Virus record (IMG/VR): IMGVR_UViG_3300032278_000035
Location: 1-39,279 of that record
Direction: 5' to 3' (one strand)
Length of the DNA stretch: 39,279 nucleotides
Source: a virus
Of this stretch, positions 1 through 10,132 are shown piece by piece (the stretch's first letter is position 1; every line of letters starts with the position of its first letter). The notes below the pieces were generated by a model that had not been told where the DNA came from, did no database searches, and was given only the letters and a program-made list of their open reading frames with translations. Made by a program: the position numbers and the translations under genes.

Positions 1-127
1 CAGTTAAACCACTCACACCTATAAGACTAGATAACCTAGGGGCCAAAGGGCTTAATACTCAGGGGAGTGGTTCCACGATCCCACCTGAATGGCTCACTGA
101 AGCAAATAATGTTGCCTTTGATTTTAC
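1..127. repeat. Terminal overlap, copy 1 (identical to 39153-39279)
   Basis: The first 127 bases recur exactly at the end of the window. The repeat lies inside the coding frame of the tail hub gene, which is only complete when the two ends are joined. A length of exactly 127 equals a common largest k-mer in de Bruijn assemblers, so this looks like circular closure of the assembly rather than a packaged terminal repeat. Confidence 0.95.
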
Positions 128-1640
128 AGGGCGAATAGGACCACGTAAGGGGATCAAAGCGATCTCCAAGACTGTAGCAGCACCCATTAAGTCCATAGGA
201 GAATTTATTAAGTCGGACAGGACTACGGAATATTATGTAGCGTCAGGTGCCTTTATATACAAAAGAGACACTTCCACTACCCCGGAAACCTTAACTGCTC
301 AGACATTCTCAGGTTCCGCTCAGACCATTACGGACTCTAACTGGCAATGGATTAACTTCAATAATGAATTTTGGGGAGTACAGGCTGGTCACAAACCGAT
401 TAATTATGACGGAACTAACTGGTACGATGTGGAGGACTTGGGAGCCTACGTAGCTCCAAGTGGCGTAACGACCTTTAACCCTTCATGCGCTCTGGGGATC
501 TTCGGACGTATGTGGTACGGAGGAATTACTGAAGACCCCGGAACGATATACTATTCTGATAATCTTATTGGTGAGAAATTAAATACAGGTGCCGCTGGTT
601 CTCTGGACTTAAGGACTGTCTGGGGTGCAGACGAAATTGTAGGTCTTGCCAGTATCATGGACAAGATCATTATATTTGGTAAGAATAACATAGCTATATA
701 CAGCGGTGCTTCAAACCCGGCTTCAATGGCACTGGACGAATTAATTCAGGGTGTGGGTCTGGCTGGTAGAGATAATGTAATTTATGTTGGTGCCGAAGTT
801 TTATTTATGAGTTATGAAGGACTTCAGGCTCTGTCGCGTGTTACCAACACTGGCGGCAAGGCTCCCATAAGTGGGTTGTCGATAGCAGTTCGTAACTCTC
901 TGTCATTCTATCTCGCTCAGGCAGATCTGGACACAGTTAAGAGTGTTTTTTACCAAGAAGAGGGACTTGTCGTTACCTTTGTCCCTGAAAATAAATTAGC
1001 TTATGTATTTGACTTTGCTTCTTCCGCTGAATTGTCCATACCAAGAATAACCACTTGGCACTTTGCAGACGCACCTCTATGCGGTGTGGGTACGGTTGAC
1101 GGCTATCTTATTATGGGCCTGTCAAATTCAATAGCTCTGTACGATGGTTACTATGACGTAGTTATTACCGACACAACGGCTACTAATGCTAGCTCAGGAG
1201 CCTGTAGTACAGCAGGGGGCACATGGGACGGTTCTAAGTGCTGGAGTACCACAAATTCTCTCTACAACTACACATGGTCAACAACGTGGATGGACTTTAA
1301 GCAGCCCACAATGACCAAGATATTAAAACAGGCTTTATTTCATTACTCAGGGGGAAGAGGTTCCGCGACAACTTTACTGGTGTACGTAGACTACAACACC
1401 ATCTCTCCAATTAGAAAAGTATTTAACTTACTTCCTTCGGACGACTCTGCTTTATATGGGGCCTCTAGTTCTCAGTACGGAACGTCAAAGTTTTCTGCTC
1501 AGGTAGGACCAGCGGAATATAAAGTACCTCTGGCAAGAAGCGGAAAGGTAGTTAAAATGAAAATGATTACAGAGGTAGTAGGGGACTTCTCAAGTCTGGT
1601 TTCTACGACACTATTAACGAAACAAGGGAAAATGGGGTAA
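1..1640 (+). CDS. Tail hub/stabilisation protein (P22 gp10 / T7 gp12-like), 3' part; 5' end lies at 39149
   Basis: The reading frame is open from the first base (first whole codon at position 3) to the stop at 1640 and has no start inside its first 400 bases. Joined through the 127-bp overlap, it begins at ATG 39149 and encodes about 547 residues, starting MPVKPLTPIRLDNLGAKGLN. Repeated stretches such as GIFGRMWYGG, IIIFGKNNIAIYSG and CGVGTVDGYLIMG look like blades of a beta-propeller. That fits the podovirus tail hub proteins which sit below the portal and hold tube, fibres and needle. It directly follows the adaptor gene (11-bp overlap) and precedes the ejection proteins, which is the usual place for this protein. 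The family call rests on fold-like pattern, length and position, not on a diagnostic motif. Confidence 0.7.
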   Translation, partial: VKPLTPIRLDNLGAKGLNTQGSGSTIPPEWLTEANNVAFDFTGRIGPRKGIKAISKTVAAPIKSIGEFIKSDRTTEYYVASGAFIYKRDTSTTPETLTAQTFSGSAQTITDSNWQWINFNNEFWGVQAGHKPINYDGTNWYDVEDLGAYVAPSGVTTFNPSCALGIFGRMWYGGITEDPGTIYYSDNLIGEKLNTGAAGSLDLRTVWGADEIVGLASIMDKIIIFGKNNIAIYSGASNPASMALDELIQGVGLAGRDNVIYVGAEVLFMSYEGLQALSRVTNTGGKAPISGLSIAVRNSLSFYLAQADLDTVKSVFYQEEGLVVTFVPENKLAYVFDFASSAELSIPRITTWHFADAPLCGVGTVDGYLIMGLSNSIALYDGYYDVVITDTTATNASSGACSTAGGTWDGSKCWSTTNSLYNYTWSTTWMDFKQPTMTKILKQALFHYSGGRGSATTLLVYVDYNTISPIRKVFNLLPSDDSALYGASSSQYGTSKFSAQVGPAEYKVPLARSGKVVKMKMITEVVGDFSSLVSTTLLTKQGKMG

Positions 1641-1644
1641 TATT

Positions 1645-2544
1645 ATGGCAGGACCATTCGATTTTATAGGTGACGCAATAGGATCAGTAGGGGGACTATT
1701 CAGTGGGGACTTTGGCCCTTCAATACTTGGAGGTGGTCTGTCTTTCCTTGGTAGTCAGTTAGCCGGGAGATCCGCAACGGACGCAGCTAGAACTCAAGCT
1801 GAGAGTATTAATCAGGCAGCAGACAGGACTATTGCAGCCGGGACACCTTTTAGTGTAGGGAGCATAGGAGGTACGGCTGACTTCGACGCAGGAACCAAGA
1901 CTGCCTTGATGAACCTTTCCCCGGAACTCCAGAATATATATCAAGGCGGTTTAACCAGAAGTGGCCTTTGGGGTGAACAAATGCTTCCATTTGCCGCTGA
2001 TCCATTTGCAGCAGCGGATATATTTTACGAACAGGAACAACCTTATTACCAAAAAGAAGAAGACCGTCTAAGGAGTGCTTTGGAAACAAAACTTCTTGCT
2101 CAAGGGAGATTAGGAGGCACAGGCGGCAGAGAACAAATGGGAGCGTTAGACGAAGCTATCTTAAGAGATCAGGACAGAAGGCGTACTTCGTCCTTCAGTA
2201 AAGCTCAGGGGCTTATCGACAGTCTTCTGGGGCGCGAGAGTGGGGACATTGGTCAGGCTACTGGTCTTCTTGACGTACCTATTCAATTATCTAATGTGGG
2301 AAGAGGTGTAGGAGCAAGCTTAGGAGGAATAGCTGCATCAGGGTTAGCTTCAAGAGCTAGCGCGGCTACAAACTTAGCCAACACAATGGCTGCTTCAGGG
2401 TCACCAATGGGCAACGCTCTGAATGTTGCAGGTGGAATGTTCCCAAGCGCGGATTACATAAGAAGAAGGAATGACAGGCAACAGTACGGTGGAAATAATT
2501 ATTGGTGGCCGGGTGATGTAAATCAAAACATGTCAAGGTTTTAA
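1645..2544 (+). CDS. Probable internal/ejection virion protein, 299 aa
   Basis: The product has a glycine-rich, weakly hydrophobic N-terminus (PFDFIGDAIGSVGGLFSG, then ILGGGLSFLGSQLAG), an Ala/Gln-rich helical stretch and a second Gly/Ala/Ser-rich stretch near residues 215-260. It begins 4 bases after the tail hub gene. This composition, and its position as first gene of a block of large proteins after the tail hub, fit the small ejection or inner-core proteins of podoviruses (P22 gp7 or T7 gp14 type) that are pushed into the host envelope. I see no catalytic motif. The functional call is from context. Confidence 0.5.
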   Translation: MAGPFDFIGDAIGSVGGLFSGDFGPSILGGGLSFLGSQLAGRSATDAARTQAESINQAADRTIAAGTPFSVGSIGGTADFDAGTKTALMNLSPELQNIYQGGLTRSGLWGEQMLPFAADPFAAADIFYEQEQPYYQKEEDRLRSALETKLLAQGRLGGTGGREQMGALDEAILRDQDRRRTSSFSKAQGLIDSLLGRESGDIGQATGLLDVPIQLSNVGRGVGASLGGIAASGLASRASAATNLANTMAASGSPMGNALNVAGGMFPSADYIRRRNDRQQYGGNNYWWPGDVNQNMSRF

Positions 2545-2549
2545 TTTAA

Positions 2550-4667
2550 ATGGCTTCAACTGTAACAAATCCAGATTTACTTCGTTGGCTTCAGAGTAGA
2601 AACGCATTTGGTGGTCAATATGGTTCTCCGAATCAGGGGACACAGGTTGCGTCATTAGCCCCTTCTGCTTCTCAACAGAATAATATTAATAGTGGTTTAT
2701 TCTATAACACCCCTGAAACAAGCGGTCAGACCCGTGTGGATAATTTTGGCAGTGGTATTAATCCATATCCAGAACCGGGACCAGCTACTTTAACAGGTGG
2801 ATTTAATAGGTGGTTAGGCAGAGCAGGAGGAGAAAACCTAGACCACTTAAGACCTCCGGGGTGGGGTGATAATCCTGCCAGTAGCTTTATGGCAAAGTAC
2901 GACCCTAGATGGGAAGGAAGACCTAGAACTGGAGGTCTGAGTGGTTTTGGTGACGCAACAATGATGACATTTGGAGGCCAGATCCCCGGTGCTGGTCTTT
3001 TTTTGGGGGCATCTAAACTTTTTAATCAGCTAGGAGCGCATCACGACTACAACCCAGCTAGGGACTCTAACTTATTCTACGAAACTGACAGAGGAAGAAT
3101 AACTTATGACTCTATGGACCCCGGTGGTGGTGGGGAACAAATGGGGTCTTTAAACGCCTATAATATGCTTATGGCTATAGCTGAAAACGATCCAGACAGA
3201 GAAATACAAACAGAACACGGATGGATAAAAGTAGGAGACTTAGCTGAATTAATGAAGAATAGACCTATGGGTCAATTAGGACATGAGGGACCAGCAGGTC
3301 AATACCCAACACAAGGATTTTCTAAAACCCCTACTACCTTCGATCAACAAACTTATAAATATAGTGATAATACAGATAGCAATATGACTAATGAAGAGGC
3401 TCTTAGATCTTTGGCAACTAGGAGTGGAAACGCTTGGAACGATGTAGCTAGTCAACTTAATCCAGACGGTACTGAGATGGGGTACAATGAGCAGGTTGCC
3501 GCTGCTGCTAAAGCAGAACAGATGTTAAGAGGTCAAAGGGATTCTACAAAATTAGTACCACAGGAGACTTCTGCAATAGCCGCTACAACAGATGGTGATC
3601 AATCCGTTGTTAACACAGGGGATAAGAGCCGTAAAATGGACGCTAAAACATCACATATGGAAGCTATGGATTTAGGCTTGGATATGGGTCGGGGCTGGAG
3701 GGGCGAACTTGGTTCAGATGAACTCATGGATGCAGATATGGGTTCCGATGTTCAAACATTCTCATGGCCTGACGAACCAGTTGGTACACGAAGAGGAGGA
3801 CAGGAAGTACATGAGATTATAGGGCCTGACGCACCACTCCCAAATGTAAGACTGCCTGAAAATAGACTTCTTCAACCTATAGAAAGTCCTAAACCACTCG
3901 CTCAACCATTTGTTAGAACTGGTGGACGAGGAGGATCTTTAGGAATGCCTAGTGGTTTAAAAAGTACCTCATTTTCTGACGTGATGAAGAGAGTTAGGGG
4001 TTTGTTTTCAAGTAATACGACAGCAGTACCGCCACAAAGCATGGGTGTAGGACCAAATGCTCAACCTATGACCCTTCCACCTGAAGAGGCTAGAGCCGAC
4101 ATCCACAACACAGTTATACAGATTGAAAGTGGGGGAAATAAGGACGCAAAAGGATCTGCTACTGAACGAGGTGAATATCAAGTAAAGGAATCAACATTAA
4201 AAAAACCCGGTTATGGTATTAAACCTCTTGATCCAAAAAAAGACGTAAAAGAGGAAAGAACTCGTGTTGGAAAAGAGTATCTGGACAAAATGCTTGACAT
4301 ATTTTCTGATTATAAAAATCCTGTGGCAACGGCTCTTGTTGCGTTCAATAAAGGTCCGGGGTTTGCGAAAAACTGGGCTGATCGAGGTAGTAATCTTTTT
4401 GAATTACAGGGTCAGGCAATAGGCTATCTTCAAAAATTCCATGACGCAAATCCTGATTATATTACTATTGGGACAGGAAAAGAACTAACACCGTCAGGAA
4501 GCGAGATGTCTTTACCGGATATAGTAGAGCTACCACCACAACTAAAAAAACCTACACCTCTTTCCGTGTTTGTTGACACTACTTCTAGTGATCCGGTTGA
4601 TGATGCTTGGGATAGTGGGGACTTTGGGTTTTCTCCAGAAGAAATGAGTTTTGACGGTATAATTTAA
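2550..4667 (+). CDS. Internal virion protein with lytic transglycosylase-like domain, 705 aa
   Basis: The first 500 residues are low-complexity and rich in Gly, Asn, Pro and Gln, with no domain I recognise. Residues about 518-640 look like a soluble lytic transglycosylase: IQIESGGN with candidate catalytic Glu526, then a GEYQV segment and ALVAFNKGPGFA, which matches the usual A..YN.GPG motif with Phe for Tyr. Such domains cut peptidoglycan locally so that ejection proteins can cross the cell wall. In T7 the equivalent domain is at the N-terminus of gp16; here it is near the C-terminus of a separate protein. The gene lies 5 bases after the previous one and ends just before a GGAG ribosome site for the next. 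Confidence 0.65.
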   Translation: MASTVTNPDLLRWLQSRNAFGGQYGSPNQGTQVASLAPSASQQNNINSGLFYNTPETSGQTRVDNFGSGINPYPEPGPATLTGGFNRWLGRAGGENLDHLRPPGWGDNPASSFMAKYDPRWEGRPRTGGLSGFGDATMMTFGGQIPGAGLFLGASKLFNQLGAHHDYNPARDSNLFYETDRGRITYDSMDPGGGGEQMGSLNAYNMLMAIAENDPDREIQTEHGWIKVGDLAELMKNRPMGQLGHEGPAGQYPTQGFSKTPTTFDQQTYKYSDNTDSNMTNEEALRSLATRSGNAWNDVASQLNPDGTEMGYNEQVAAAAKAEQMLRGQRDSTKLVPQETSAIAATTDGDQSVVNTGDKSRKMDAKTSHMEAMDLGLDMGRGWRGELGSDELMDADMGSDVQTFSWPDEPVGTRRGGQEVHEIIGPDAPLPNVRLPENRLLQPIESPKPLAQPFVRTGGRGGSLGMPSGLKSTSFSDVMKRVRGLFSSNTTAVPPQSMGVGPNAQPMTLPPEEARADIHNTVIQIESGGNKDAKGSATERGEYQVKESTLKKPGYGIKPLDPKKDVKEERTRVGKEYLDKMLDIFSDYKNPVATALVAFNKGPGFAKNWADRGSNLFELQGQAIGYLQKFHDANPDYITIGTGKELTPSGSEMSLPDIVELPPQLKKPTPLSVFVDTTSSDPVDDAWDSGDFGFSPEEMSFDGII

Positions 4668-4680
4668 GGAGTAGACAGGA

Positions 4681-5928
4681 ATGGCTAATACAGCATTATC
4701 AGGTTTGTTTGGAGGTTCCTCCGAATTAGACGTATTGGATCTTATGAGGCGAGAACAGGAAGCTAAGAGTGTTCAAGCCAGAGCTTTCCCTACGTCAACT
4801 GCTTCAATAGCCGCTGCTGCTCAACAGGAAGGTAAGAATGCCCTTAAGAAAATGTTTGGTGGTGTTGCTGGTGGTCTTGGTTTAGACGTTGCAGTAGATC
4901 CTAGATTAGCTAAGGCTCGTAAGCGTGAAACGGACAAAAGGGAGATTATGGGTATTCTTCAAGAGTACGCTACAGATGGGTTCTCTCAAGATGAAGTCAA
5001 AAAGGGGTGGTCTTTGCTTACGTCAAGGGGGTATTTAAAGGAAGCAGAAGAATTTAGAAAAATGTACAAAGAGATTTCTGATGCTGATGATTCAGAATCA
5101 GGAAATGGTGGTTTAAAGTCTAGTCAGATATTAGATGCTTTTATAGATAAAGACTCAGGTGTAAGGTATAGGACTGTTTTATATAATTACAAAAATGGGA
5201 CAAACAGAAAATTTATATTAGATGATACTGGGAGAGAAGTAGACCGAAGTACGATTAAAGGAACGAAAATTCCAGTTGACAGAAAAGGAATGTCATCAAC
5301 AGGTAGAGTATTTGAACATATAGAAAAACAGGATGCTGACCTTACTGTAAAGGAAAGAGGGGAATGGAATAAGGAAAAATTTACGGAAATAGCTAAGGCT
5401 CCAACATACGCTCAAAACATGAATCAAGCCGATAGACTTTTAGGTTTATTGGAAAAAATAAACACCAGTGGGCTTCAGGCAAATATTCAAGAAGTTACAG
5501 ATTTTTTTGATCTGACACCTGCGGATGTTACGGAATTTGATTCGGAAACCAGAAGGTATGTAACTACACAATTACAAATGATGGGTAGAAATCCAACTGA
5601 TTTTGATTTAAAATTCCTTTTAAAAGTTAATCCGGGTATGTTAAAATCAAAACAAGGAAACATAAGACTTTTAACATTACTTAAGGCACATAATCAAAGG
5701 AAATATGACCTAGCTAGGGAGTTAAATGCCGGTGAATATAGCCGATCAAAATGGTACAAAAGAATATTAGTACCGTCAGAACAACGGTTGGAAAAATGGC
5801 ACAAGAGGCAGAAAAAATTATTTGGGATATCTACTGAAGCTAATCCCGACAGTGCAAAAGTTAAGCAGAAAAGATTTAAAGTAGTTTCCGATGGTCAAGG
5901 TGGTTTTAAAAGTGTATTGGATGAGTAA
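4681..5928 (+). CDS. Internal virion protein of unknown function, 415 aa
   Basis: The start ATG follows a purine-rich site (AAGGAGTAGACAGGA). The protein is mostly charged and helical, for example KARKRETDKREIMGILQEYA and the Lys/Arg-rich stretch YSRSKWYKRILVPSEQRLEKW. Residues 1-90 are richer in Ala and Gly. I recognise no family. Its place between the transglycosylase protein and two other large proteins suggests a structural role in the inner core or ejection apparatus. That role is inferred only from gene order. Confidence 0.5.
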   Translation: MANTALSGLFGGSSELDVLDLMRREQEAKSVQARAFPTSTASIAAAAQQEGKNALKKMFGGVAGGLGLDVAVDPRLAKARKRETDKREIMGILQEYATDGFSQDEVKKGWSLLTSRGYLKEAEEFRKMYKEISDADDSESGNGGLKSSQILDAFIDKDSGVRYRTVLYNYKNGTNRKFILDDTGREVDRSTIKGTKIPVDRKGMSSTGRVFEHIEKQDADLTVKERGEWNKEKFTEIAKAPTYAQNMNQADRLLGLLEKINTSGLQANIQEVTDFFDLTPADVTEFDSETRRYVTTQLQMMGRNPTDFDLKFLLKVNPGMLKSKQGNIRLLTLLKAHNQRKYDLARELNAGEYSRSKWYKRILVPSEQRLEKWHKRQKKLFGISTEANPDSAKVKQKRFKVVSDGQGGFKSVLDE

Positions 5929-5938
5929 GGATATTTAA

Positions 5939-8005
5939 ATGGCATCTATAACATTATCAAACGGAAAAGTTCTTACGATACCTTTTGGAGTGGAGCCTAC
6001 AAGTCAAACGGCAATTCAATTACTAAATGAAGCAGAGGAACAGATTAGATTACAATCTGAATCGTCATTTGGCGATACAGTTACGGGTATTGCAAGTGAT
6101 GCCGGAGAAGCTATAGCTAATTATGACTACACAAATTTACCTAGTGATGTAGGTGGGCATTTATATGAAAATAAATTTTCCTATACTTTAGGTGTCCTAG
6201 GTATGTTAGCTGGTCCTTGGACTTCCGCTGGTGCATCTGTTATTGGCACAGGACTTGATGCTATAGTAAGTGATGAGGATAGAAAAGCAGGAGAAGAAAT
6301 GCTTATTCAAGGTGGAATTGATATAGCATTATTAGCTACTTTAAAAATACCACCTGCACTTTGGAAAGGTATAACTAATAAATTAAAAAAAGGTGGTGAT
6401 CCTAAAGAAATAGTGGAAGCCTTAACTAAGGACGCAACGGAAGATATAGGGACTAAAGCAGCAGCAAAACAATCCCAACAAATATCACAATCAGTAGGCG
6501 CGACTCTTACTTTAGGACAAGCAGGGAAAAAGAGTGGTCTTGATGAAATAATGGAGGGTATTAGTTTTACTGGTATCTTATCGGCACAGACCCATAAAGA
6601 AAATTTAAGAAAAATTGCTGATTTTTCCAGAAGTGCGCTGCAAAATTTATTTAATTCAGATCGGAGAAACATAACTGCTGTTCAATTGGGGGAAATTCTA
6701 CACTCAAATTTAAATACAGCTAGGAAAGCTTTAATTGAAACTCATGGAAACTCTTTAGCTCAAATAGGTAAGGAATTTGGAAAAGATCATAATGTCGATC
6801 TTAGTAAACTTGGAGAAGCTTTAAATAAATGGGGTAATAAGAAAAAATATACTCCAGCTACAGGAAAGAAAGAAGGATCAAAAATACCAGCCGGATTCAT
6901 GTCTAGACCAACTTCTCCGAAAGAAAAAATAATAAAAGTTTCAAAATTAGAACCTCAAACTCAAAAAGTATTGAAGGAATTACAATCGGATTGGGGCAAA
7001 ATGAAAAAAGGTTCCGCAATGTCCTATGTTGATTTTTCAATAGCTTTAAATAAAAAAATAAGTTCTTTAAGTGACTTTAAACAACAAGCAACATACGCTC
7101 CGGCAGCGGTTAGGGAATTAACTCAGTTGTCAAATTATATGCGTCATGTAGCACATGAACAATTAAAAAGTATAAACCCTAAAGCAGCCGCAAAATTTAG
7201 GGCAGCACAAAAAACTTATTCTACCGCAACTACTAGATTATTCCCTGAAATAAACGATACTTTTATTCAAAGTATGGATAAAAACGGAGCTTACCAATTA
7301 GGGGAAATGGTCACACAAATGCACAATGTGGAGAATGTTAAGGCATTATATAAATCTTTAGACGCAGCATATAAAGCAACTTCTAAATCCCTAAGAGCTT
7401 CTTTAGCGGTTAAAAGTCCAGAAGGAGTTAAACAGTTAATCCGTAGAAGATACTTAGAGCAAACTTTTCCTAAGTCTAAAAATCTTGAGGAATTAGATTT
7501 TGGAGAATTTCAAAAAATGGCTTTACGTTTATCTAACCCAGATGAAGCAGCCTTAGCTAAGGAAGTCTTAGGGGCAAAGGAATTTAACGGGTTTAAAGCC
7601 ATAGTTAATACATTAGCTAAGGCATCAGAAACTCCGGGGTCTAATTTTGCTTCCTTAGCAATACGAGGAAAGGAAATTGGAGCGGCTACGATTTTAGGGA
7701 GTGCCGTTGTTGGTGGTGGACTTTTAACTGGGGGATTACCAGCTATTCTTGGAGGTATCGGGATATTGTACACCCCTAAAATATTATCCTATATTGTTGC
7801 TAATCCTAGAAGAGTAAATAAATTTTTAGGATTAAAAGCTAAAAGAAATAAGAAGGAATTAATGGAAGGTGCGTCTGTTCTTCTTAGTAATATATGGAAG
7901 GAAATGCCAGAGGAAGAAAGGGAAGAATTACTAAAGAAAGCTGGAGAAGCTATGCCCAAACCTGTTCAAGATGCTTTTAGTAATGTACAACTAAGTAGGA
8001 AATAA
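5939..8005 (+). CDS. Large internal virion protein with membrane-active segments, 688 aa
   Basis: Two hydrophobic zones are visible. One spans about residues 78-105 (FSYTLGVLGMLAGPWTSAGA) and a longer one spans about 575-622 (GAATILGSAVVGGGLLTGGL, then PAILGGIGILYTPKILSYIV). The middle is a long helical, Lys-rich region. Glycine-rich hydrophobic segments inside a large virion protein fit an ejection protein that enters the host membrane, like T7 gp15/gp16 or P22 gp16/gp20, although I see no clear sequence match. The gene starts 10 bases after the previous stop and its stop shares a base with the next start. Confidence 0.5.
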   Translation: MASITLSNGKVLTIPFGVEPTSQTAIQLLNEAEEQIRLQSESSFGDTVTGIASDAGEAIANYDYTNLPSDVGGHLYENKFSYTLGVLGMLAGPWTSAGASVIGTGLDAIVSDEDRKAGEEMLIQGGIDIALLATLKIPPALWKGITNKLKKGGDPKEIVEALTKDATEDIGTKAAAKQSQQISQSVGATLTLGQAGKKSGLDEIMEGISFTGILSAQTHKENLRKIADFSRSALQNLFNSDRRNITAVQLGEILHSNLNTARKALIETHGNSLAQIGKEFGKDHNVDLSKLGEALNKWGNKKKYTPATGKKEGSKIPAGFMSRPTSPKEKIIKVSKLEPQTQKVLKELQSDWGKMKKGSAMSYVDFSIALNKKISSLSDFKQQATYAPAAVRELTQLSNYMRHVAHEQLKSINPKAAAKFRAAQKTYSTATTRLFPEINDTFIQSMDKNGAYQLGEMVTQMHNVENVKALYKSLDAAYKATSKSLRASLAVKSPEGVKQLIRRRYLEQTFPKSKNLEELDFGEFQKMALRLSNPDEAALAKEVLGAKEFNGFKAIVNTLAKASETPGSNFASLAIRGKEIGAATILGSAVVGGGLLTGGLPAILGGIGILYTPKILSYIVANPRRVNKFLGLKAKRNKKELMEGASVLLSNIWKEMPEEEREELLKKAGEAMPKPVQDAFSNVQLSRK

Positions 8006-10047
8006 TGGCTGAAAAACAGGGGATGCTTTCGTATCGGGGAGATCAACTTTCTAAATCTTTGAGTAGAGATTTTGATGACCCCAGATTATACTTAAGATCA
8101 GCAGGAGCAGGAGCAGGTCTTTTCGGAGATGCGCTGGCTTACCCTATTGAAGCTGCTGTTGGTGCTATAACTCCCGATGTTGTTAAAGATGCGTTTAAAA
8201 AGGGTGTAAATTGGGTTGTTAATGAAAGTTCTGCTGGTAAAGCAGTAATGAAATTAGCTAAAGATAACCCTGAATACGCTAAAGACATTATGGACGGTTT
8301 AAATATAGCAGGAGCTATCCCTGTATTAAAAATCTTTTCTAAAGCAGGAATTATGGGGATACAGGCGGCTGTAGGAGGAAAATCAGTTGCTTCCGCTGCT
8401 ATAGGATCGTCAACCCTCCCCAGAACTGTTGTAAGAAATATGCCTACGTTACAAACAGGAGGTATGTTTGGAACGGGTGTTGATTTATATAAAAATTTGA
8501 GAAACAGGTTAAAACCGTATGATTCAAAAACTCAGGAATCTATAAGGTCATTAGACGAAATAAGATCAGGGACGGGAAAAACTTCACAAACAGGTTTACC
8601 TTTTTATGCCAAGGGACCTGTTTCTAAAATATTGTCAACTAGCGGAGAACTTCTTTCTGCTTTACCGTCTGCTTTAAGAAATCTTACTAGTCCTAAAAAA
8701 TTAGCATCATATGGTGCTACAGGAATGTCTGCAAGGGCTATTGCACATGAACTTAAGGATACGGATAGCCCCTTGGCTAAGACTGGGACGGTTACGATGC
8801 AAGCCCAAATGCGTGAACAACATGGGTTTCCAACACCCAAACTTATGAAAGATAATAGCCCCTATATGATGAATGCTAGATTGGCTAAATTTGATTTACA
8901 TAACGAAAAACTTATACCTGAGATTAACAAAGTAATGTTTAAAGACGTACCGGAGGACATAGCCGCTCGTCACCTAAATCATATAAAAGCTATTCACAAT
9001 ATTAACCCCGATAGCCCTGCAATCTTATCAATTAAACCTCCTAAAACTAACGCTGTAGCTAGAGAAGCAGTAGGGGCTGAAAGAGGTCACCATTTTATAA
9101 GGAGTTTAACTCAGGGAGATTTAATGGATGTGTACCGAAAGGCTCATGGAGTTAAAGAAATAGACCCTAGAGGAATGGTTGAATTAACTCAAATATCTAT
9201 GGGCATGAGTAAACAAGTTGTTAAAGACATGTCTAAGATATTAAATGTAAAATCACTTAATCAGAAAAAATTGATTGATACGGTTATTAATGCTAGAGCA
9301 AAAATAAATACACGTAGTAATGTTCCTTTGTCCAAAAGAGAAGCCAGTGTTTTACAAGCTTGGCAAAAACTAGGAAGTCCTATAGGAAGGGTAAAGGACG
9401 CTAATGGTAGAATTGTGTCAAATAAAAAATTTTCGGACATACCAGAAATAGAAGGAAATACTTTAACAACCAGCGGAAGCTATTTATCTAAAAGTAAGGA
9501 AATGGGAGGAGTTAACTTTGTACTAACACATGATTTAAAACGTAACAGATCGTATACAACTACTAGCGATGGATCAGATTTAGCTGGAATAGGAGGTGGT
9601 CCTAAAAATTCTCCTACTTTAATAGTTGCCGTACCTACTCAAGAAATAATACACGGATCTAAGAATACAGTTACTCTTAAAAGTGGTAAAGAATTAAATA
9701 TGAGAGTAAACAAAGAAAGGCTAGACCAGAAAAGACCTAATCAAGAAAAACAAGCACAGGAAGGTTTAAAGGATTTACAAAAAGAAACTGGTATGCCAAT
9801 AAAAAAAGGTGAGTCCCCTTTAGCTTATCATACTAGAGTTATTAAGACATACAGAGCAAGACCAGAATCAAAACATTATAAACAGGCCTTAGCTAACTAT
9901 CATAAATTATTAACTGCTTCTACCCAAAGTGATTTAAGAAATAATGAAGGTTTATTTTTAAATGACCCGGCAATAGCTAAAAATAAATCAGCAAGAAATA
10001 ACCCCATGTTTAGTATGAATTTTCAAGAATTTCAAAATTTCCAGTGA
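8005..10047 (+). CDS. Large internal virion protein, 680 aa, function unknown
   Basis: The ATG overlaps the preceding stop (TAATG), a sign of translational coupling. The N-terminal 130 residues are Ala/Gly-rich (GAGAGLFGDALAYPIEAAVG). The middle is basic and helical. Residues about 490-560 (VNFVLTHDLKRNRSYTTTSD, later PTLIVAVPTQEIIHGSKNTV) look like a small beta-rich globular domain that I cannot name. It is the last gene of the rightward block before the convergence point, consistent with the final member of an ejection-protein set. Role inferred from position. Confidence 0.45.
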   Translation: MAEKQGMLSYRGDQLSKSLSRDFDDPRLYLRSAGAGAGLFGDALAYPIEAAVGAITPDVVKDAFKKGVNWVVNESSAGKAVMKLAKDNPEYAKDIMDGLNIAGAIPVLKIFSKAGIMGIQAAVGGKSVASAAIGSSTLPRTVVRNMPTLQTGGMFGTGVDLYKNLRNRLKPYDSKTQESIRSLDEIRSGTGKTSQTGLPFYAKGPVSKILSTSGELLSALPSALRNLTSPKKLASYGATGMSARAIAHELKDTDSPLAKTGTVTMQAQMREQHGFPTPKLMKDNSPYMMNARLAKFDLHNEKLIPEINKVMFKDVPEDIAARHLNHIKAIHNINPDSPAILSIKPPKTNAVAREAVGAERGHHFIRSLTQGDLMDVYRKAHGVKEIDPRGMVELTQISMGMSKQVVKDMSKILNVKSLNQKKLIDTVINARAKINTRSNVPLSKREASVLQAWQKLGSPIGRVKDANGRIVSNKKFSDIPEIEGNTLTTSGSYLSKSKEMGGVNFVLTHDLKRNRSYTTTSDGSDLAGIGGGPKNSPTLIVAVPTQEIIHGSKNTVTLKSGKELNMRVNKERLDQKRPNQEKQAQEGLKDLQKETGMPIKKGESPLAYHTRVIKTYRARPESKHYKQALANYHKLLTASTQSDLRNNEGLFLNDPAIAKNKSARNNPMFSMNFQEFQNFQ

Positions 10048-10085
10048 TTAAAAAATTTCTACAGTGGTTAGAAAGAAAAATAAAA

Positions 10086-10100
10086 GGGGCTTCGGTCCCT
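10086..10100 (-). terminator. Intrinsic terminator of the leftward (early) transcript
   Basis: GGGGC (10086-10090) pairs with GTCCC (10095-10099) around a TTCG loop, and a flanking A-T pair extends the stem to 10085/10100. Read leftward, the hairpin is followed by a T-rich tract (complement of 10071-10085). Read rightward, no T tract follows. It therefore stops transcription from the nrdJ side, after the last minus-strand gene, and should do little to rightward transcription. Confidence 0.8.
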
Positions 10101-10132
10101 AAATACTTATCGGGTAGAGGGAGGTGACTAGT

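Noticed and set aside
1-127. Packaged direct terminal repeat as in T7
   Set aside because: The repeat is inside a coding gene that needs the join to be whole, and its length equals an assembler k-mer.
6307-6672. 121-codon minus-strand frame
   Set aside because: Antisense to the ejection protein gene, no ribosome site, no domain.
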